Shown here: positions 6,699 to 13,025 of the stretch, one piece after another | Numbering within the stretch: position 1 is the stretch's first letter | Layout: the number at the start of each line of letters is the position of its first letter | IMG/VR virus record: IMGVR_UViG_3300042430_002694 | Coordinates: 207,161 to 271,160 of that record | Length of the DNA stretch: 64,000 bases | Reading direction: 5' to 3' (one strand) | Origin: a virus | Program-made: the position numbers and the translations under genes | Notes under the pieces: model-generated | What the model saw: the letters and a program-made list of their open reading frames with translations, nothing else | The model's database searches: none | Told to the model about the DNA's origin: nothing

Positions 6699-6804
6699 GA
6701 TTAGATGGGCGTAATGCGGGATGGTACCCAAGTCCCGAACTCGAAAGAGGTAAGGTTGTCTACTCCGTCTTGCACGGTATCCGGTTCGAGTCCGGCTCTA
6801 ATCA
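6699..6804 (+). other. tRNA-like element with unresolved anticodon arm
   Basis: Perfect 7-bp acceptor GATTAGA (6699-6705) with TCTAATC (6797-6803), discriminator A, a T-arm CCGG-TTCGAGT-CCGG, but about 106 nt long. Between them are CGGGA/TCCCG and CCGT/ACGG stems, and I cannot place a normal D-arm plus anticodon loop. It may be a class II tRNA with an insertion, or a tRNA mimic processed at its ends. Confidence 0.5.
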
Positions 6805-6807
6805 CCC

Positions 6808-6864
6808 GGATCCATGCACGTCGAGCGCAAACCAATCGCTCTTCAGGTAGATTTGCATGGATAA
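6808..6864 (+). ncRNA. Structured tRNA-spacer RNA (hairpin element)
   Basis: ATCCATGCA (6810-6818) pairs with TGCATGGAT (6854-6862), 9 bp. An inner GAGCG/CGCTC stem lies at 6823-6841. A further TACCC/GGGTA hairpin follows near 6880-6893. No ORF fits the region. Confidence 0.5.
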
Positions 6865-6913
6865 ACAACCCGTCACGGTATACCCACAGGGTAGGAGTGA
6901 ACTGGAGAGAAAT

Positions 6914-6985
6914 GGTCCTGTAGTTAATCGGCTATAACGCCGCCCTGTCACGGCGGTATGCCGGGTTCGATTCCCGGTGGGACCG
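6914..6985 (+). tRNA. tRNA-Asp(GUC)
   Basis: Acceptor GGTCCTG/TGGGACC, anticodon loop CTGTCAC, T-loop TTCGATT, discriminator G, no encoded CCA. Confidence 0.95.
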
Positions 6986-6987
6986 CG

Positions 6988-7169
6988 AAAGTATATCAAC
7001 AGAAGTCCGACTTGCACGGATGAAAGGAACCTTGGCTCCATGGGATTAGCTACCCAACCGGAGAGATATAAATGACCCAAGGTACTCTGTTCAGGTCCCT
7101 GCTCTACTGTGCACAGTATCAGGTTATGGGGAACAAACCATAAGTAAAAACCGGAGCACGGTATACTTT
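6988..7169 (+). ncRNA. Structured RNA between tRNA-Asp and tRNA-Glu
   Basis: A closing helix AAAGTATA (6988-6995)/TATACTTT (7162-7169) brackets several stems: ACCTTGG (7029-7035)/CCAAGGT (7077-7083), with CTCC/GGAG and GGG/CCC inside it, TACTG/CAGTA at 7105-7118, and TTATGG (7124-7129)/CCATAA (7138-7143). The closing helix would bring the two flanking tRNAs together. No family recognised. Confidence 0.55.
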
Positions 7170-7174
7170 TATTT

Positions 7175-7246
7175 GGCCCGTTAGTCTATCGGTTAGGACA
7201 CGCCCCTTTCACGGGTGAGAGACGAGTTCGATTCTCGTACGGGCTA
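7175..7246 (+). tRNA. tRNA-Glu(UUC)
   Basis: Acceptor GGCCCGT/ACGGGCT, anticodon loop CTTTCAC, T-loop TTCGATT, no encoded CCA. Confidence 0.95.
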
Positions 7247-7248
7247 CT

Positions 7249-7388
7249 AAGAACAACGGTCTCTCCGGCCAATGTGATGTCGACAATCACGGTCGGATCA
7301 AGAGTTCACCACCCTCAGCCTGGGCCCAGAGAAAACTCTGATGAAGCTGTTAAGATTGGAGCGAGACGGGTACTCCAACGTTGTTCTT
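7249..7388 (+). ncRNA. Multibranched structured RNA between tRNA-Glu and tRNA-Ala
   Basis: Closing helix AAGAACAACG (7249-7258)/CGTTGTTCTT (7379-7388), 10 bp, exactly filling the spacer. Inside: TCCGGCC/GGTCGGA (7264-7270/7291-7297) capped by GTGAT/ATCAC with a 7-nt loop, AGAGTT/AACTCT (7301-7306/7334-7339), and TTGGAG/CTCCAA (7356-7361/7373-7378). This is a clear junction-type fold. No known RNA family is recognised. Confidence 0.65.
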
Positions 7389-7392
7389 AAAT

Positions 7393-7469
7393 GGGCTGTT
7401 AGCTCAGTTGGCTAGAGCACCGCACTTGCACTGCGGGGGTCGAGAGTTCGAGTCTCTCACGGTCCACCA
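7393..7469 (+). tRNA. tRNA-Ala(UGC), CCA encoded
   Basis: Acceptor GGGCTGT/ACGGTCC, anticodon loop CTTGCAC, T-loop TTCGAGT, CCA. Confidence 0.95.
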
Positions 7470-7474
7470 ACATT

Positions 7475-7548
7475 GCCTCCTTAGCTCAGTTGGCCAGAGC
7501 GCCTCACTTGTAATGAGGATGTCGGCGGTTCGAATCCGTCAGGAGGCT
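7475..7548 (+). tRNA. tRNA-Thr(UGU)
   Basis: Acceptor GCCTCCT/AGGAGGC, anticodon loop CTTGTAA, T-loop TTCGAAT, discriminator T, no encoded CCA. Confidence 0.95.
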
Positions 7549-7552
7549 CACA

Positions 7553-7718
7553 TCGTATTAGGGTCGTGCCGCATTTTGCCACGATACGAAATAGACTTGA
7601 GAGGATCAGAGGCGGCCGTGACTACCTCAAGTCGAAGTTAGATAGTGTCTCGGTACGCTCTGGTTAGTCGCAAGACTTTCTAACGACGAGGTCCCGGTGG
7701 GCAGAACGCGTCTGATCC
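7553..7718 (+). ncRNA. Structured RNA with possible pseudoknot between tRNA-Thr and tRNA-Gly
   Basis: Stems: TCGTAT/ATACGA (7553-7558/7584-7589), GACTTGAG/CTCAAGTC (7594-7601/7626-7633), GTTAGA/TCTAAC (7637-7642/7679-7684) holding AGTC-GCAA-GACT (7666-7677), a GNRA-capped hairpin. GGATCAGA (7603-7610), in the loop of the second stem, is complementary over 8 bp to TCTGATCC (7711-7718), giving a long-range pseudoknot. Confidence 0.6.
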
Positions 7719-7727
7719 CACCCACTT

Positions 7728-7803
7728 GCGGGAGTAGCTCAGTTGGTAGAGCGCAACCTTGCCAAGGTTGAGGTCGCCGGTTCGAACCCGGCCTCCCGCT
7801 CCA
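7728..7803 (+). tRNA. tRNA-Gly(GCC), CCA encoded
   Basis: Acceptor GCGGGAG/CTCCCGC, anticodon loop TTGCCAA, T-loop TTCGAAC, discriminator T, CCA. Confidence 0.96.
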
Positions 7804-7806
7804 TAA

Positions 7807-7879
7807 GCGGATGTCGTATAATGGCTTATTACTCCAGCCTTCCAAGCTGGAGATGCGAGTTCGATTCTCGCCATCCGCT
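7807..7879 (+). tRNA. tRNA-Gly(UCC)
   Basis: Acceptor GCGGATG/CATCCGC, anticodon loop CTTCCAA, T-loop TTCGATT, no encoded CCA. Confidence 0.95.
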
Positions 7880-7884
7880 CGACC

Positions 7885-7956
7885 GGTGGCTCCCTTAATG
7901 GTTCGAGGCCGACCTCAAACATCGGTGATACGTCATACAGGGGGCGAAAGCGTATC
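7885..7956 (+). ncRNA. Short structured spacer between tRNA-Gly and tRNA-Val
   Basis: Contains GAGG-CCGA-CCTC (7905-7916) and GATACG/CGTATC (7927-7932/7951-7956). Less convincing than the neighbouring spacers. Confidence 0.35.
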
Positions 7957-7960
7957 AAAC

Positions 7961-8033
7961 AGTCCTTTAGCTCAGTTGGTAGAGCATCTGTTTTACATGC
8001 AGAGGGTCGTAGGTTCGAATCCTACAGGGACTA
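7961..8033 (+). tRNA. tRNA-Val(UAC)
   Basis: Acceptor AGTCCTT/AGGGACT, anticodon loop TTTACAT, T-loop TTCGAAT, no encoded CCA. Confidence 0.94.
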
Positions 8034-8035
8034 CT

Positions 8036-8131
8036 ATGAGCAAGAGATACTCAGTAAGATTGGTCGCATTCTTTAAAAAAGCGATGGTAGTGAAAAAGTC
8101 CTCGACCTTAATGGGGGATCGATTCGGGTAA
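8036..8131 (+). CDS. Possible 31-codon basic peptide in a tRNA spacer
   Basis: An ATG-started ORF of 31 codons, very basic (RLVAFFKKAMVVKKSS), fills the first third of the 289-base spacer between tRNA-Val and tRNA-Pro. No promoter or terminator is tied to it. It may be chance. Confidence 0.2.
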   Translation: MSKRYSVRLVAFFKKAMVVKKSSTLMGDRFG

Positions 8132-8322
8132 ACGTGAGCAAGACTCTGCCGCGCCGACGTAGAGAGTTGACAGGTTTTTATGTGGTAAGACACTAATGAA
8201 AAAGACTTATTGGGGGAGGACCGTATAGTCTAAGACGTCAATAAGGGATATGGTTCTCGAAACAGTCAGAGAAACCCGTTAAAATCCAGTCTTCGTACAA
8301 GTCTCAGTATGGAGCAAATTAT
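8132..8322 (+). ncRNA. Structured spacer RNA with H-type pseudoknot before tRNA-Pro
   Basis: CTTATTG (8206-8212) pairs with CAATAAG (8239-8245), while GAGGACCGTAT (8216-8226) pairs with ATATGGTTCTC (8248-8258), 11 bp with two G-U pairs. The order A-B-A'-B' defines a pseudoknot. A weaker ACTCT/AGAGT stem lies near 8142-8167. Confidence 0.5.
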
Positions 8323-8399
8323 CGAGATGTTGGGGAGTCCGGTTACCCCGCCTGCTTTGGGAGCAGGAGAACTCGCAGGTTCGAATCCTGCCATCTCGA
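8323..8399 (+). tRNA. tRNA-Pro(UGG)
   Basis: Acceptor CGAGATG/CATCTCG, anticodon loop TTTGGGA, T-loop TTCGAAT, no encoded CCA. Confidence 0.95.
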
Positions 8400-8400
8400 C

Positions 8401-8501
8401 AAAAGAACCTTAGTAGAGGCTGACTCCACCAGCTAGGACGTAACGTTCAAGCCTAGCTGAAAGCACGCGCTTGCGCTGAAATGGTGGTCGAGGTTCTTTT
8501 A
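8401..8501 (+). ncRNA. Structured RNA between tRNA-Pro and tRNA-Asn
   Basis: Closing helix AAAAGAACCT (8401-8410)/AGGTTCTTTT (8491-8500) begins two bases after tRNA-Pro and ends eight before tRNA-Asn. Inside: CCACCA/TGGTGG (8426-8431/8482-8487), AGCTAGG/CCTAGCT (8431-8437/8452-8458, sharing a base with the former) and a small GC hairpin. The T-rich 3' end could also terminate transcription, but tRNA genes continue in the same direction. Confidence 0.6.
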
Positions 8502-8507
8502 TTTTAT

Positions 8508-8582
8508 TGGGTGTTAGCTCAGCGGTAGAGCTCTCGACTGTTAATCGAGTGGTCCCAGGTTCGAATCCTGGACACCCAGCCA
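8508..8582 (+). tRNA. tRNA-Asn(GUU), CCA encoded
   Basis: Acceptor TGGGTGT/ACACCCA, anticodon loop CTGTTAA, T-loop TTCGAAT, discriminator G, CCA. Confidence 0.95.
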
Positions 8583-8585
8583 AGG

Positions 8586-8714
8586 TTGATTAGGGAATGA
8601 TTGTGTCAATAGTTCGAGAGTGAATGCTGACTGACATAATCGGAGTTTGCAGGCATTCACCAGAGTAATGCTAATCGTAAAATGAGATGTCCACTGAACC
8701 ATCTTCTCATTTCC
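8586..8714 (+). ncRNA. Structured RNA with pseudoknot between tRNA-Asn and tRNA-Tyr
   Basis: Outer helix GATTAG/CTAATC (8588-8593/8671-8676). Inside, GATTGTGTCA (8599-8608) with TGACATAATC (8632-8641) interlocks with GTGAATGC (8620-8627)/GCATTCAC (8653-8660), an A-B-A'-B' pseudoknot. A separate hairpin AAATGAGA/TCTCATTT follows (8680-8687/8705-8712). Confidence 0.6.
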
Positions 8715-8720
8715 TTACCT

Positions 8721-8807
8721 GCCGTAGCGCTGAAGTTGGAGAGTCAGGACAGACTGTAAATCTGTTGTCGTAAGGCTGAGTAGGTTCGAATCCTACCTGC
8801 GGCACCA
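8721..8807 (+). tRNA. tRNA-Tyr(GUA), CCA encoded
   Basis: Acceptor GCCGTAG/CTGCGGC, anticodon loop CTGTAAA, class II variable arm, T-loop TTCGAAT, CCA. Confidence 0.95.
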
Positions 8808-8858
8808 AGTAGTTTTGAGGTGGGCGAATTCTACTCTAAAAAAATAATCCCTCCACCA

Positions 8859-8932
8859 GGACCTTTAGCTCAGTTGGTTAGAGCAGCGCACTCATAATGC
8901 GAAGGTCTCAGGTTCGAGCCCTGAATGGTCCA
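8859..8932 (+). tRNA. tRNA with CAU anticodon (elongator Met or Ile type)
   Basis: Acceptor GGACCTT/ATGGTCC with one T-T mismatch, anticodon loop CTCATAA, T-loop TTCGAGC, no encoded CCA. Last tRNA of array 1. Confidence 0.9.
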
Positions 8933-8985
8933 CAAATTTTTTAGATTTTTTATCATCCGATTAAACCTAAATCGATTTTTAATAG

Positions 8986-8991
8986 TATAGT
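8986..8991 (+). promoter_or_regulatory. Early-type promoter, TATAGT core
   Basis: AATAGTATAGTAATAG lies 25 bases before the ATG at 9017. Confidence 0.5.
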
Positions 8992-9016
8992 AATAGTGTA
9001 TCTTAATTTAAAACAA

Positions 9017-9406
9017 ATGACAAATACAAATTTAACTAACACAGTAGAACGATTAATGGAATTGCCTCAAGCAATCCAAGAATTGCAAATGGAAATTTTA
9101 GACCTAAACACTGAGTCTAACAAGAGTACCGAATTAATCTCCAATATCCAGTCAAAAATCAAGGTTGAAATTAACTCTGAAGTTGATGCAAACGGAAAGA
9201 AAACTTTCTCTAATGCAGAGGCAAGAGATGCTGAATTCATTGAGCGTACAAAGTTCAATTCTGAATTAGCAGGCCTTCGATCAGAGCATGACGCTTTACA
9301 GAGAGAAATTCAAGAGAAGAAAATTCAAGTTGAGTGCTTATCAAATGAGCAACGCAATAGCCGTTCAATCCTGAACTTTTTTGCAGGAGAAAACGAGACA
9401 GTTTAA
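9017..9406 (+). CDS. Coiled-coil phage protein
   Basis: A 129-residue protein. I chose ATG 9017 over the GTG at 8996 because the promoter-like TATAGT ends just upstream of the latter. The sequence is helical, rich in Glu, Lys, Asn and Leu, with a central ANGKKTFSNAEARDAEF segment that recurs in many phage proteins of this size, often near recombination genes. Likely a dimeric coiled coil; function unknown. Confidence 0.6.
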   Translation: MTNTNLTNTVERLMELPQAIQELQMEILDLNTESNKSTELISNIQSKIKVEINSEVDANGKKTFSNAEARDAEFIERTKFNSELAGLRSEHDALQREIQEKKIQVECLSNEQRNSRSILNFFAGENETV

Positions 9407-9407
9407 A

Positions 9408-9870
9408 GACATTAACTTTTAGCACTTTAGTTAATAAAGTTTCGATGAGTACTTTTCGCGAAACTCCAAAAAGGCCAACATTTGTAACGTTTATGTTGTA
9501 AAGGGTGACACTACCTGCAGAGGCAAATCATCCAATAACGATACAAGCTATTTCATTTAGCGTCTTTATGAAGTAGTGGTTGCTGACCCCAACCAGCAAG
9601 ACCAAAGCATGTAACTATGCGGGTAGAGTTTGGGACAAAGGCGTGAGGAACAGTAAAGGCAGCCATGACTACTTGATTGGAAATGTTTTACCCAGTACAA
9701 TAAACCTTGCCGGGATGGTTACTACGCTGCAACGTGTCTTGCGGATATGGCAAAGGGATACTATAGACTCTGACTATATAAACATCGAATTGAAAGGTAC
9801 TTAATTGCCGGAAGAGGAGATAAAAAGAGTGTAGCTGAACAGAGCAGCGATGACACAGCACTCTTTTGAT
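9408..9870 (+). ncRNA. Large structured RNA downstream of tRNA array 1
   Basis: A stretch of about 460 nt with no convincing gene and many stems: ATTAACT/AGTTAAT (9411-9435), AGTTTCG/CGAAACT (9438-9465), CAACAT/ATGTTG (9476-9498), CTATTTCAT/ATGAAGTAG (9548-9576), TTGCTG/CAGCAA (9580-9599), and a terminal AAAAGAGTG/CACTCTTTT (9823-9867) enclosing GCTG/CAGC. It is followed by an intrinsic terminator. Its size, ornate fold and position by a phage tRNA array recall the ROOL and GOLLD RNA classes. I cannot match conserved sequence, so this is inference. No tmRNA or RNase P signatures were seen. Confidence 0.55.
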
Positions 9871-9895
9871 TTTAAACCACCATTCATTAATAATT

Positions 9896-9920
9896 AAAAC
9901 CGGCGTCAGCCGGTTTTTTT
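9896..9920 (+). terminator. Intrinsic terminator after the large RNA
   Basis: AAAACCGGC-GTCA-GCCGGTTTT stem followed by a run of T. Confidence 0.9.
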
Positions 9921-9927
9921 ATGTGAG

Positions 9928-9935
9928 ATAAATAA
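9928..9935 (+). promoter_or_regulatory. T4-type late promoter (ATAAATAA)
   Basis: GAGATAAATAATAAC lies right after a terminator and 21 bases before the virion gene at 9957. Confidence 0.75.
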
Positions 9936-9956
9936 TAACACAAAATAATTAATTGG

Positions 9957-10826
9957 ATGGCGACTACTCCATTTGCATACAACCCATCGCAAGCTACAAT
10001 CTCAGGAGCTACTAATTTAGTAAATCTTGCAATAGGCGAGTCTGCTCAAGACTATTCAGCTCAGCCAGGCGGAGTTACTTGGTGGATGGGACCTGAAGAT
10101 ACAACCGGTTACTTAATTTGTAGACCTGTACCTGCAGGTAATCAGCCAACTCAATTAGGCGCAATCGGAACAGTTCGATTTGCCAGAAGTGCAGCTAAAA
10201 CCGATCAATCTTTTCTAGACCTGGCGAATTATTTAAAGAGGGACTTGGGAGGATCTCCTAATTTAGCTAGCGCATCGGCTGCTCTTACTTGGTTAAATTC
10301 AAATGGATTTTGGACTTCATGGGTTCAGCCTTACGTTGCAGGTTTATATAAAACTACATACTCTGGGTATTTTGCAGATAATGTCAGTTTCTTTGCAACC
10401 GCAACGCCTCAAACATTCGGAGCAAATCCAGCTACTTCAGTACAAACTACTGTAATTACTGAACCGGGAACAGACGATGGATCAGATTTTAGTTGCCAAT
10501 GGTTAGGTTATTTCAAACCAGCTACTACTGAAACTTATACATTTTACACATCAAGTGATGATGCATCGTATATGTGGATAGGTGCAAATGCTCAGACCGG
10601 TTTCACTACAACAAATGCAACGGTTAATAATGGTGGATTACATGGGCCGGTAGAAGCATCAGGTACAGCATCATTAACGGCCGGCGCGTATTATCCGGTC
10701 CGAATTCAATTTGGCGAACGCGGTGGAGGTGATGTACTAACATTTAACTACTCAACTCCGACTATCACTAAAACGACTAATGTAACCGGATTAGTTTTCT
10801 ATAATTCATCTACTAATAACTTCTAA
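9957..10826 (+). CDS. Virion protein with C-terminal PA14/GLEYA-like domain
   Basis: A 289-residue protein. The N-terminal part (about 1-150) opens with phage-structural-like sequence (FAYNPSQATISGATNL). The C-terminal part has the pattern of PA14/GLEYA lectin-like beta sandwiches: CQWLGYFKPATTETYTFYTSSDD, then GAYYPVRIQFGERGGGD. Such domains bind carbohydrate. With a late promoter and its own transcription unit, a surface decoration or host-recognition protein is likely. It lacks Cys apart from two residues and has no signal peptide. Confidence 0.65.
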   Translation: MATTPFAYNPSQATISGATNLVNLAIGESAQDYSAQPGGVTWWMGPEDTTGYLICRPVPAGNQPTQLGAIGTVRFARSAAKTDQSFLDLANYLKRDLGGSPNLASASAALTWLNSNGFWTSWVQPYVAGLYKTTYSGYFADNVSFFATATPQTFGANPATSVQTTVITEPGTDDGSDFSCQWLGYFKPATTETYTFYTSSDDASYMWIGANAQTGFTTTNATVNNGGLHGPVEASGTASLTAGAYYPVRIQFGERGGGDVLTFNYSTPTITKTTNVTGLVFYNSSTNNF

Positions 10827-10843
10827 TTGTCTATTCATATTGG

Positions 10844-10849
10844 TATATT
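10844..10849 (+). promoter_or_regulatory. Early-type promoter giving a predicted leaderless mRNA
   Basis: TATATT, six bases, then the ATG of clpP at 10856. Confidence 0.6.
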
Positions 10850-10855
10850 AATACC

Positions 10856-11521
10856 ATGATGAATGAATTTCAAAAGTACGCAATGAGCGAGCACGGGGTG
10901 TCCTCATTGAAATTAGATTATTACGGTAAACAAGTTGAGTCATCGATGACTCCTTATATTTTAGAGGAACGTGAAATGCGAGTTACTCAAATGGATATTT
11001 TCTCCAGATTAATGAGGGATCGTATTCTATGGGTCGCTGGACCAGTAAACGACTACATGTCAACTATTGTACAGGCTCAGTTAATGTTCCTAGATTCTGT
11101 TGATAATTCAGATATCACAATGCACGTTGACTCTCCAGGAGGATCGGTTAAGTCTGGTCTATCAATGGTCGACGTAATGGACTATATCAAAGCCGATATC
11201 CGAACCGTAAATACTGGCATGGCCGCATCGATGGGATCAGTGCTATTGGGCGCAGGAACAAAAGGCAAACGTAGTTCCCTAAGACACTCAACCACAATGC
11301 TGCACCAATCGTCTGGCGGTTTTAGCGGCAATATTCAGGATGCTGAAGTTGACTGGGCTGAATGGCAAAAAGTCAATCATGAACTTTTCGTTCTACTTGG
11401 TAAATACTGTGGTAAGAAAGCTGACCAAGTAAAGAAGGATGCAACCAGAGATTTCTGGTTAAATGCTGAAGAGGCAGTTAAGTACGGAATTATAGATCAA
11501 GTAATCACAAAGAAACCTTAA
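10856..11521 (+). CDS. clpP: ClpP-like serine protease subunit
   Basis: A 221-residue Clp protease proteolytic subunit. The catalytic triad is visible: Ser125 in GMAASMGS, His140 in MLHQSSGG and Asp199 in TRDFWLNAEEA, with the oxyanion strand VDSPGGSVKSG at 91-101. Length and domain match bacterial ClpP, without an obvious propeptide. It should form tetradecameric rings that need an AAA+ unfoldase. This phage encodes a ClpC-like one at 37121. Alternatives are prohead protease duty or interference with host ClpP. Translation starts at an ATG pair. Confidence 0.9.
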   Translation: MMNEFQKYAMSEHGVSSLKLDYYGKQVESSMTPYILEEREMRVTQMDIFSRLMRDRILWVAGPVNDYMSTIVQAQLMFLDSVDNSDITMHVDSPGGSVKSGLSMVDVMDYIKADIRTVNTGMAASMGSVLLGAGTKGKRSSLRHSTTMLHQSSGGFSGNIQDAEVDWAEWQKVNHELFVLLGKYCGKKADQVKKDATRDFWLNAEEAVKYGIIDQVITKKP

Positions 11522-11522
11522 T

Positions 11523-11939
11523 ATGAATAGAGTCTTAATTCTCCTACGTGGAGTTCCTGGTGCAGGTAAATCAACTGTTGCCAATTCAATATGGAATGAG
11601 TATGCCGTTTGCGAAGCTGACAAGTATTTTCACAACAAGGAAACTGGTGCATACGAATTTGATGTTACTAAACTGAAGGATGCACATGAATGGTGTAGAT
11701 CCCAGGTCGAGACCAGAATGAAAGACAGTCTGGTGAATCCACAATTTTACCCAGAGATTGTTGTCTCAAACACATTCACCCAAGAGTGGGAGATGCAGGC
11801 ATACTTCGATCTTGCAAAACAATACGATTACCGAGTAGTTTCTCTAATCGTTGAGAACCGTCATGGTGGAGAGAACGTGCATGGAGTACCAGCAGATAAG
11901 GTACAAGCAATGAGGGATCGTTTCCAAATTAAATTATGA
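11523..11939 (+). CDS. P-loop kinase, polynucleotide-kinase-like
   Basis: A 138-residue P-loop protein with Walker A GVPGAGKST at residues 10-18, followed by CEADKYF and near the C-terminus RHGGENVHGVP..M.DRF. This is the layout of the AAA_33 / N4BP2-like kinase group, relatives of the T4 polynucleotide 5'-kinase domain. It probably phosphorylates a 5'-OH end of RNA or DNA. It would complement the RNA ligases at 20490 and 53962. It follows clpP by one base. Confidence 0.7.
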   Translation: MNRVLILLRGVPGAGKSTVANSIWNEYAVCEADKYFHNKETGAYEFDVTKLKDAHEWCRSQVETRMKDSLVNPQFYPEIVVSNTFTQEWEMQAYFDLAKQYDYRVVSLIVENRHGGENVHGVPADKVQAMRDRFQIKL

Positions 11940-12139
11940 TAAAAACCGAGTCCTTTCTGGAGTATAGGATTACTTACTCATGTCCGTTGACTGGCATGAC
12001 TGGTGTGTGCTTCTGTAAGTGGTATGAGAAACTTAATGAGGTAATTAATATTTTTAAAATACCAAGTGAGTTTAAGCTGGAAGGATTTGACGGACTCAAT
12101 TGGAAACTTATTAACAATAGCGTGCCAATTTTGGTATAA
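11936..12139 (+). CDS. Small protein of unknown function
   Basis: A 67-residue protein overlapping the kinase gene by four bases. YSCPLTGMTGVCFCKWYEK contains three Cys but no complete metal motif. Its stop lies inside the promoter of the next gene. Confidence 0.45.
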   Translation: MIKTESFLEYRITYSCPLTGMTGVCFCKWYEKLNEVINIFKIPSEFKLEGFDGLNWKLINNSVPILV

Positions 12140-12140
12140 T
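12135..12140 (+). promoter_or_regulatory. Early-type promoter, TATAAT core
   Basis: TTTTGGTATAATAATATAAAC lies 27 bases before the ATG at 12168. Confidence 0.65.
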
Positions 12141-12167
12141 AATATAAACCTTAAACATATAAAAGTT

Positions 12168-12503
12168 ATGGACAAAAAACAAGTAATGCAAACGATCCTA
12201 GATAAATTAGGAAAGTTGAGCAAAAAATTGGGCAACTTAATGATTTTAGCATTAGCTCTAGTTGCAGGCTTCTTTATTGGTTATTACTACTGGATGGTAA
12301 CAAATAAAACCGCAAAAACTGAATGGGAAAATATTAAACCCCTATCAGAAACATCGGTTGCAATCAATGAGCGAAATGAATTGCTTGTAATCGACCGAAA
12401 ATCTGGAATCTATTCAATTTATCAGGATTCAATCGGTATCGTTATTTTTAACCTGTATGCCAATCGCATCTACAAACAAGTGGCACCAGCTGCTCAACAA
12501 TAA
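12168..12503 (+). CDS. Single-pass membrane protein
   Basis: A 111-residue protein. Start taken at ATG 12168, downstream of the promoter; upstream in-frame starts lie inside the preceding gene. One membrane segment at about 24-45 (LMILALALVAGFFIGYYYWMV) is followed by a soluble domain with NERNELLVIDRKSGIYSIYQDS. It sits just before a membrane-anchored lytic transglycosylase, so an envelope role is possible. Confidence 0.55.
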   Translation: MDKKQVMQTILDKLGKLSKKLGNLMILALALVAGFFIGYYYWMVTNKTAKTEWENIKPLSETSVAINERNELLVIDRKSGIYSIYQDSIGIVIFNLYANRIYKQVAPAAQQ

Positions 12504-12507
12504 AATC

Positions 12508-13023
12508 ATGTTCTCCGTAAAATCTCTAGTTGTTCTAATATGCTTAGTAGTATTTGGCGCAACATGGGCTTACGAAATGCGTGAAAGGAAATCGAATGAA
12601 TTGCCGGATGGGGTAATGAATATTCAAGATGCCCCTCCGTCAATTCAATTATACGACTACTTAAAGAAATACTCTGAACAATATGGAGTTCCTTTCAATA
12701 TCGCGTATGGAGTGGCTCACAAAGAAACAGGTTATGATGGTCCATTTGATTGGAAATACAATCCACAATTAACTTCATCAGCCGCAGCGTATGGTGCAAT
12801 GCAGATACAGGTTCCAACTGGCCAATCTGCATGGAAAGACGTCAAGGTAACTAAACACATGCTGTTGACTGATCTTGAATTCAATGTCGAAACATCAATG
12901 CGAGTTCTTTCTAAATTAAAGAAGAGATTTGGCAGATGGGATATTGCTCTTGGCTGTTATAACACTGGAAGACCTTTGGTAAACTCATACGCAATCGCAA
13001 TCATAAACACAAAGATAAATTAA
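12508..13023 (+). CDS. Membrane-anchored lytic transglycosylase (SLT fold)
   Basis: A 171-residue protein; start taken at ATG 12508 after the upstream stop. An N-terminal signal anchor (SLVVLICLVVFGATWAY) precedes a goose-type lysozyme/SLT domain: catalytic Glu in AHKETGY, then YGAMQIQ and a terminal CYNTG. It should cleave glycan strands in the periplasm, serving DNA entry, lysis or superinfection control. It is separate from the wall genes at the left end. Confidence 0.8.
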   Translation: MFSVKSLVVLICLVVFGATWAYEMRERKSNELPDGVMNIQDAPPSIQLYDYLKKYSEQYGVPFNIAYGVAHKETGYDGPFDWKYNPQLTSSAAAYGAMQIQVPTGQSAWKDVKVTKHMLLTDLEFNVETSMRVLSKLKKRFGRWDIALGCYNTGRPLVNSYAIAIINTKIN

Positions 13024-13025
13024 TA

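Noticed and set aside
6699-6804. Group I intron in a tRNA gene
   Set aside because: The whole element is about 106 nt, too small for a group I intron, and no core motifs are present.
8401-8501. Plain terminator between tRNA-Pro and tRNA-Asn
   Set aside because: The outer stem ends in T-rich sequence, but its loop is over 80 nt and contains further stable stems, and the array continues downstream without an obvious new promoter.
9580-9804. 74-codon ORF inside the large structured RNA
   Set aside because: It starts with a non-ATG codon in the middle of a predicted stem, has no promoter and no recognisable domain, and is surrounded by hairpins with no coding signal on either side.
9408-9870. 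tmRNA or RNase P RNA
   Set aside because: No alanyl acceptor with tag ORF, and none of the conserved GAGGAAAGUCC/ACAGAA cores of RNase P RNA could be found.
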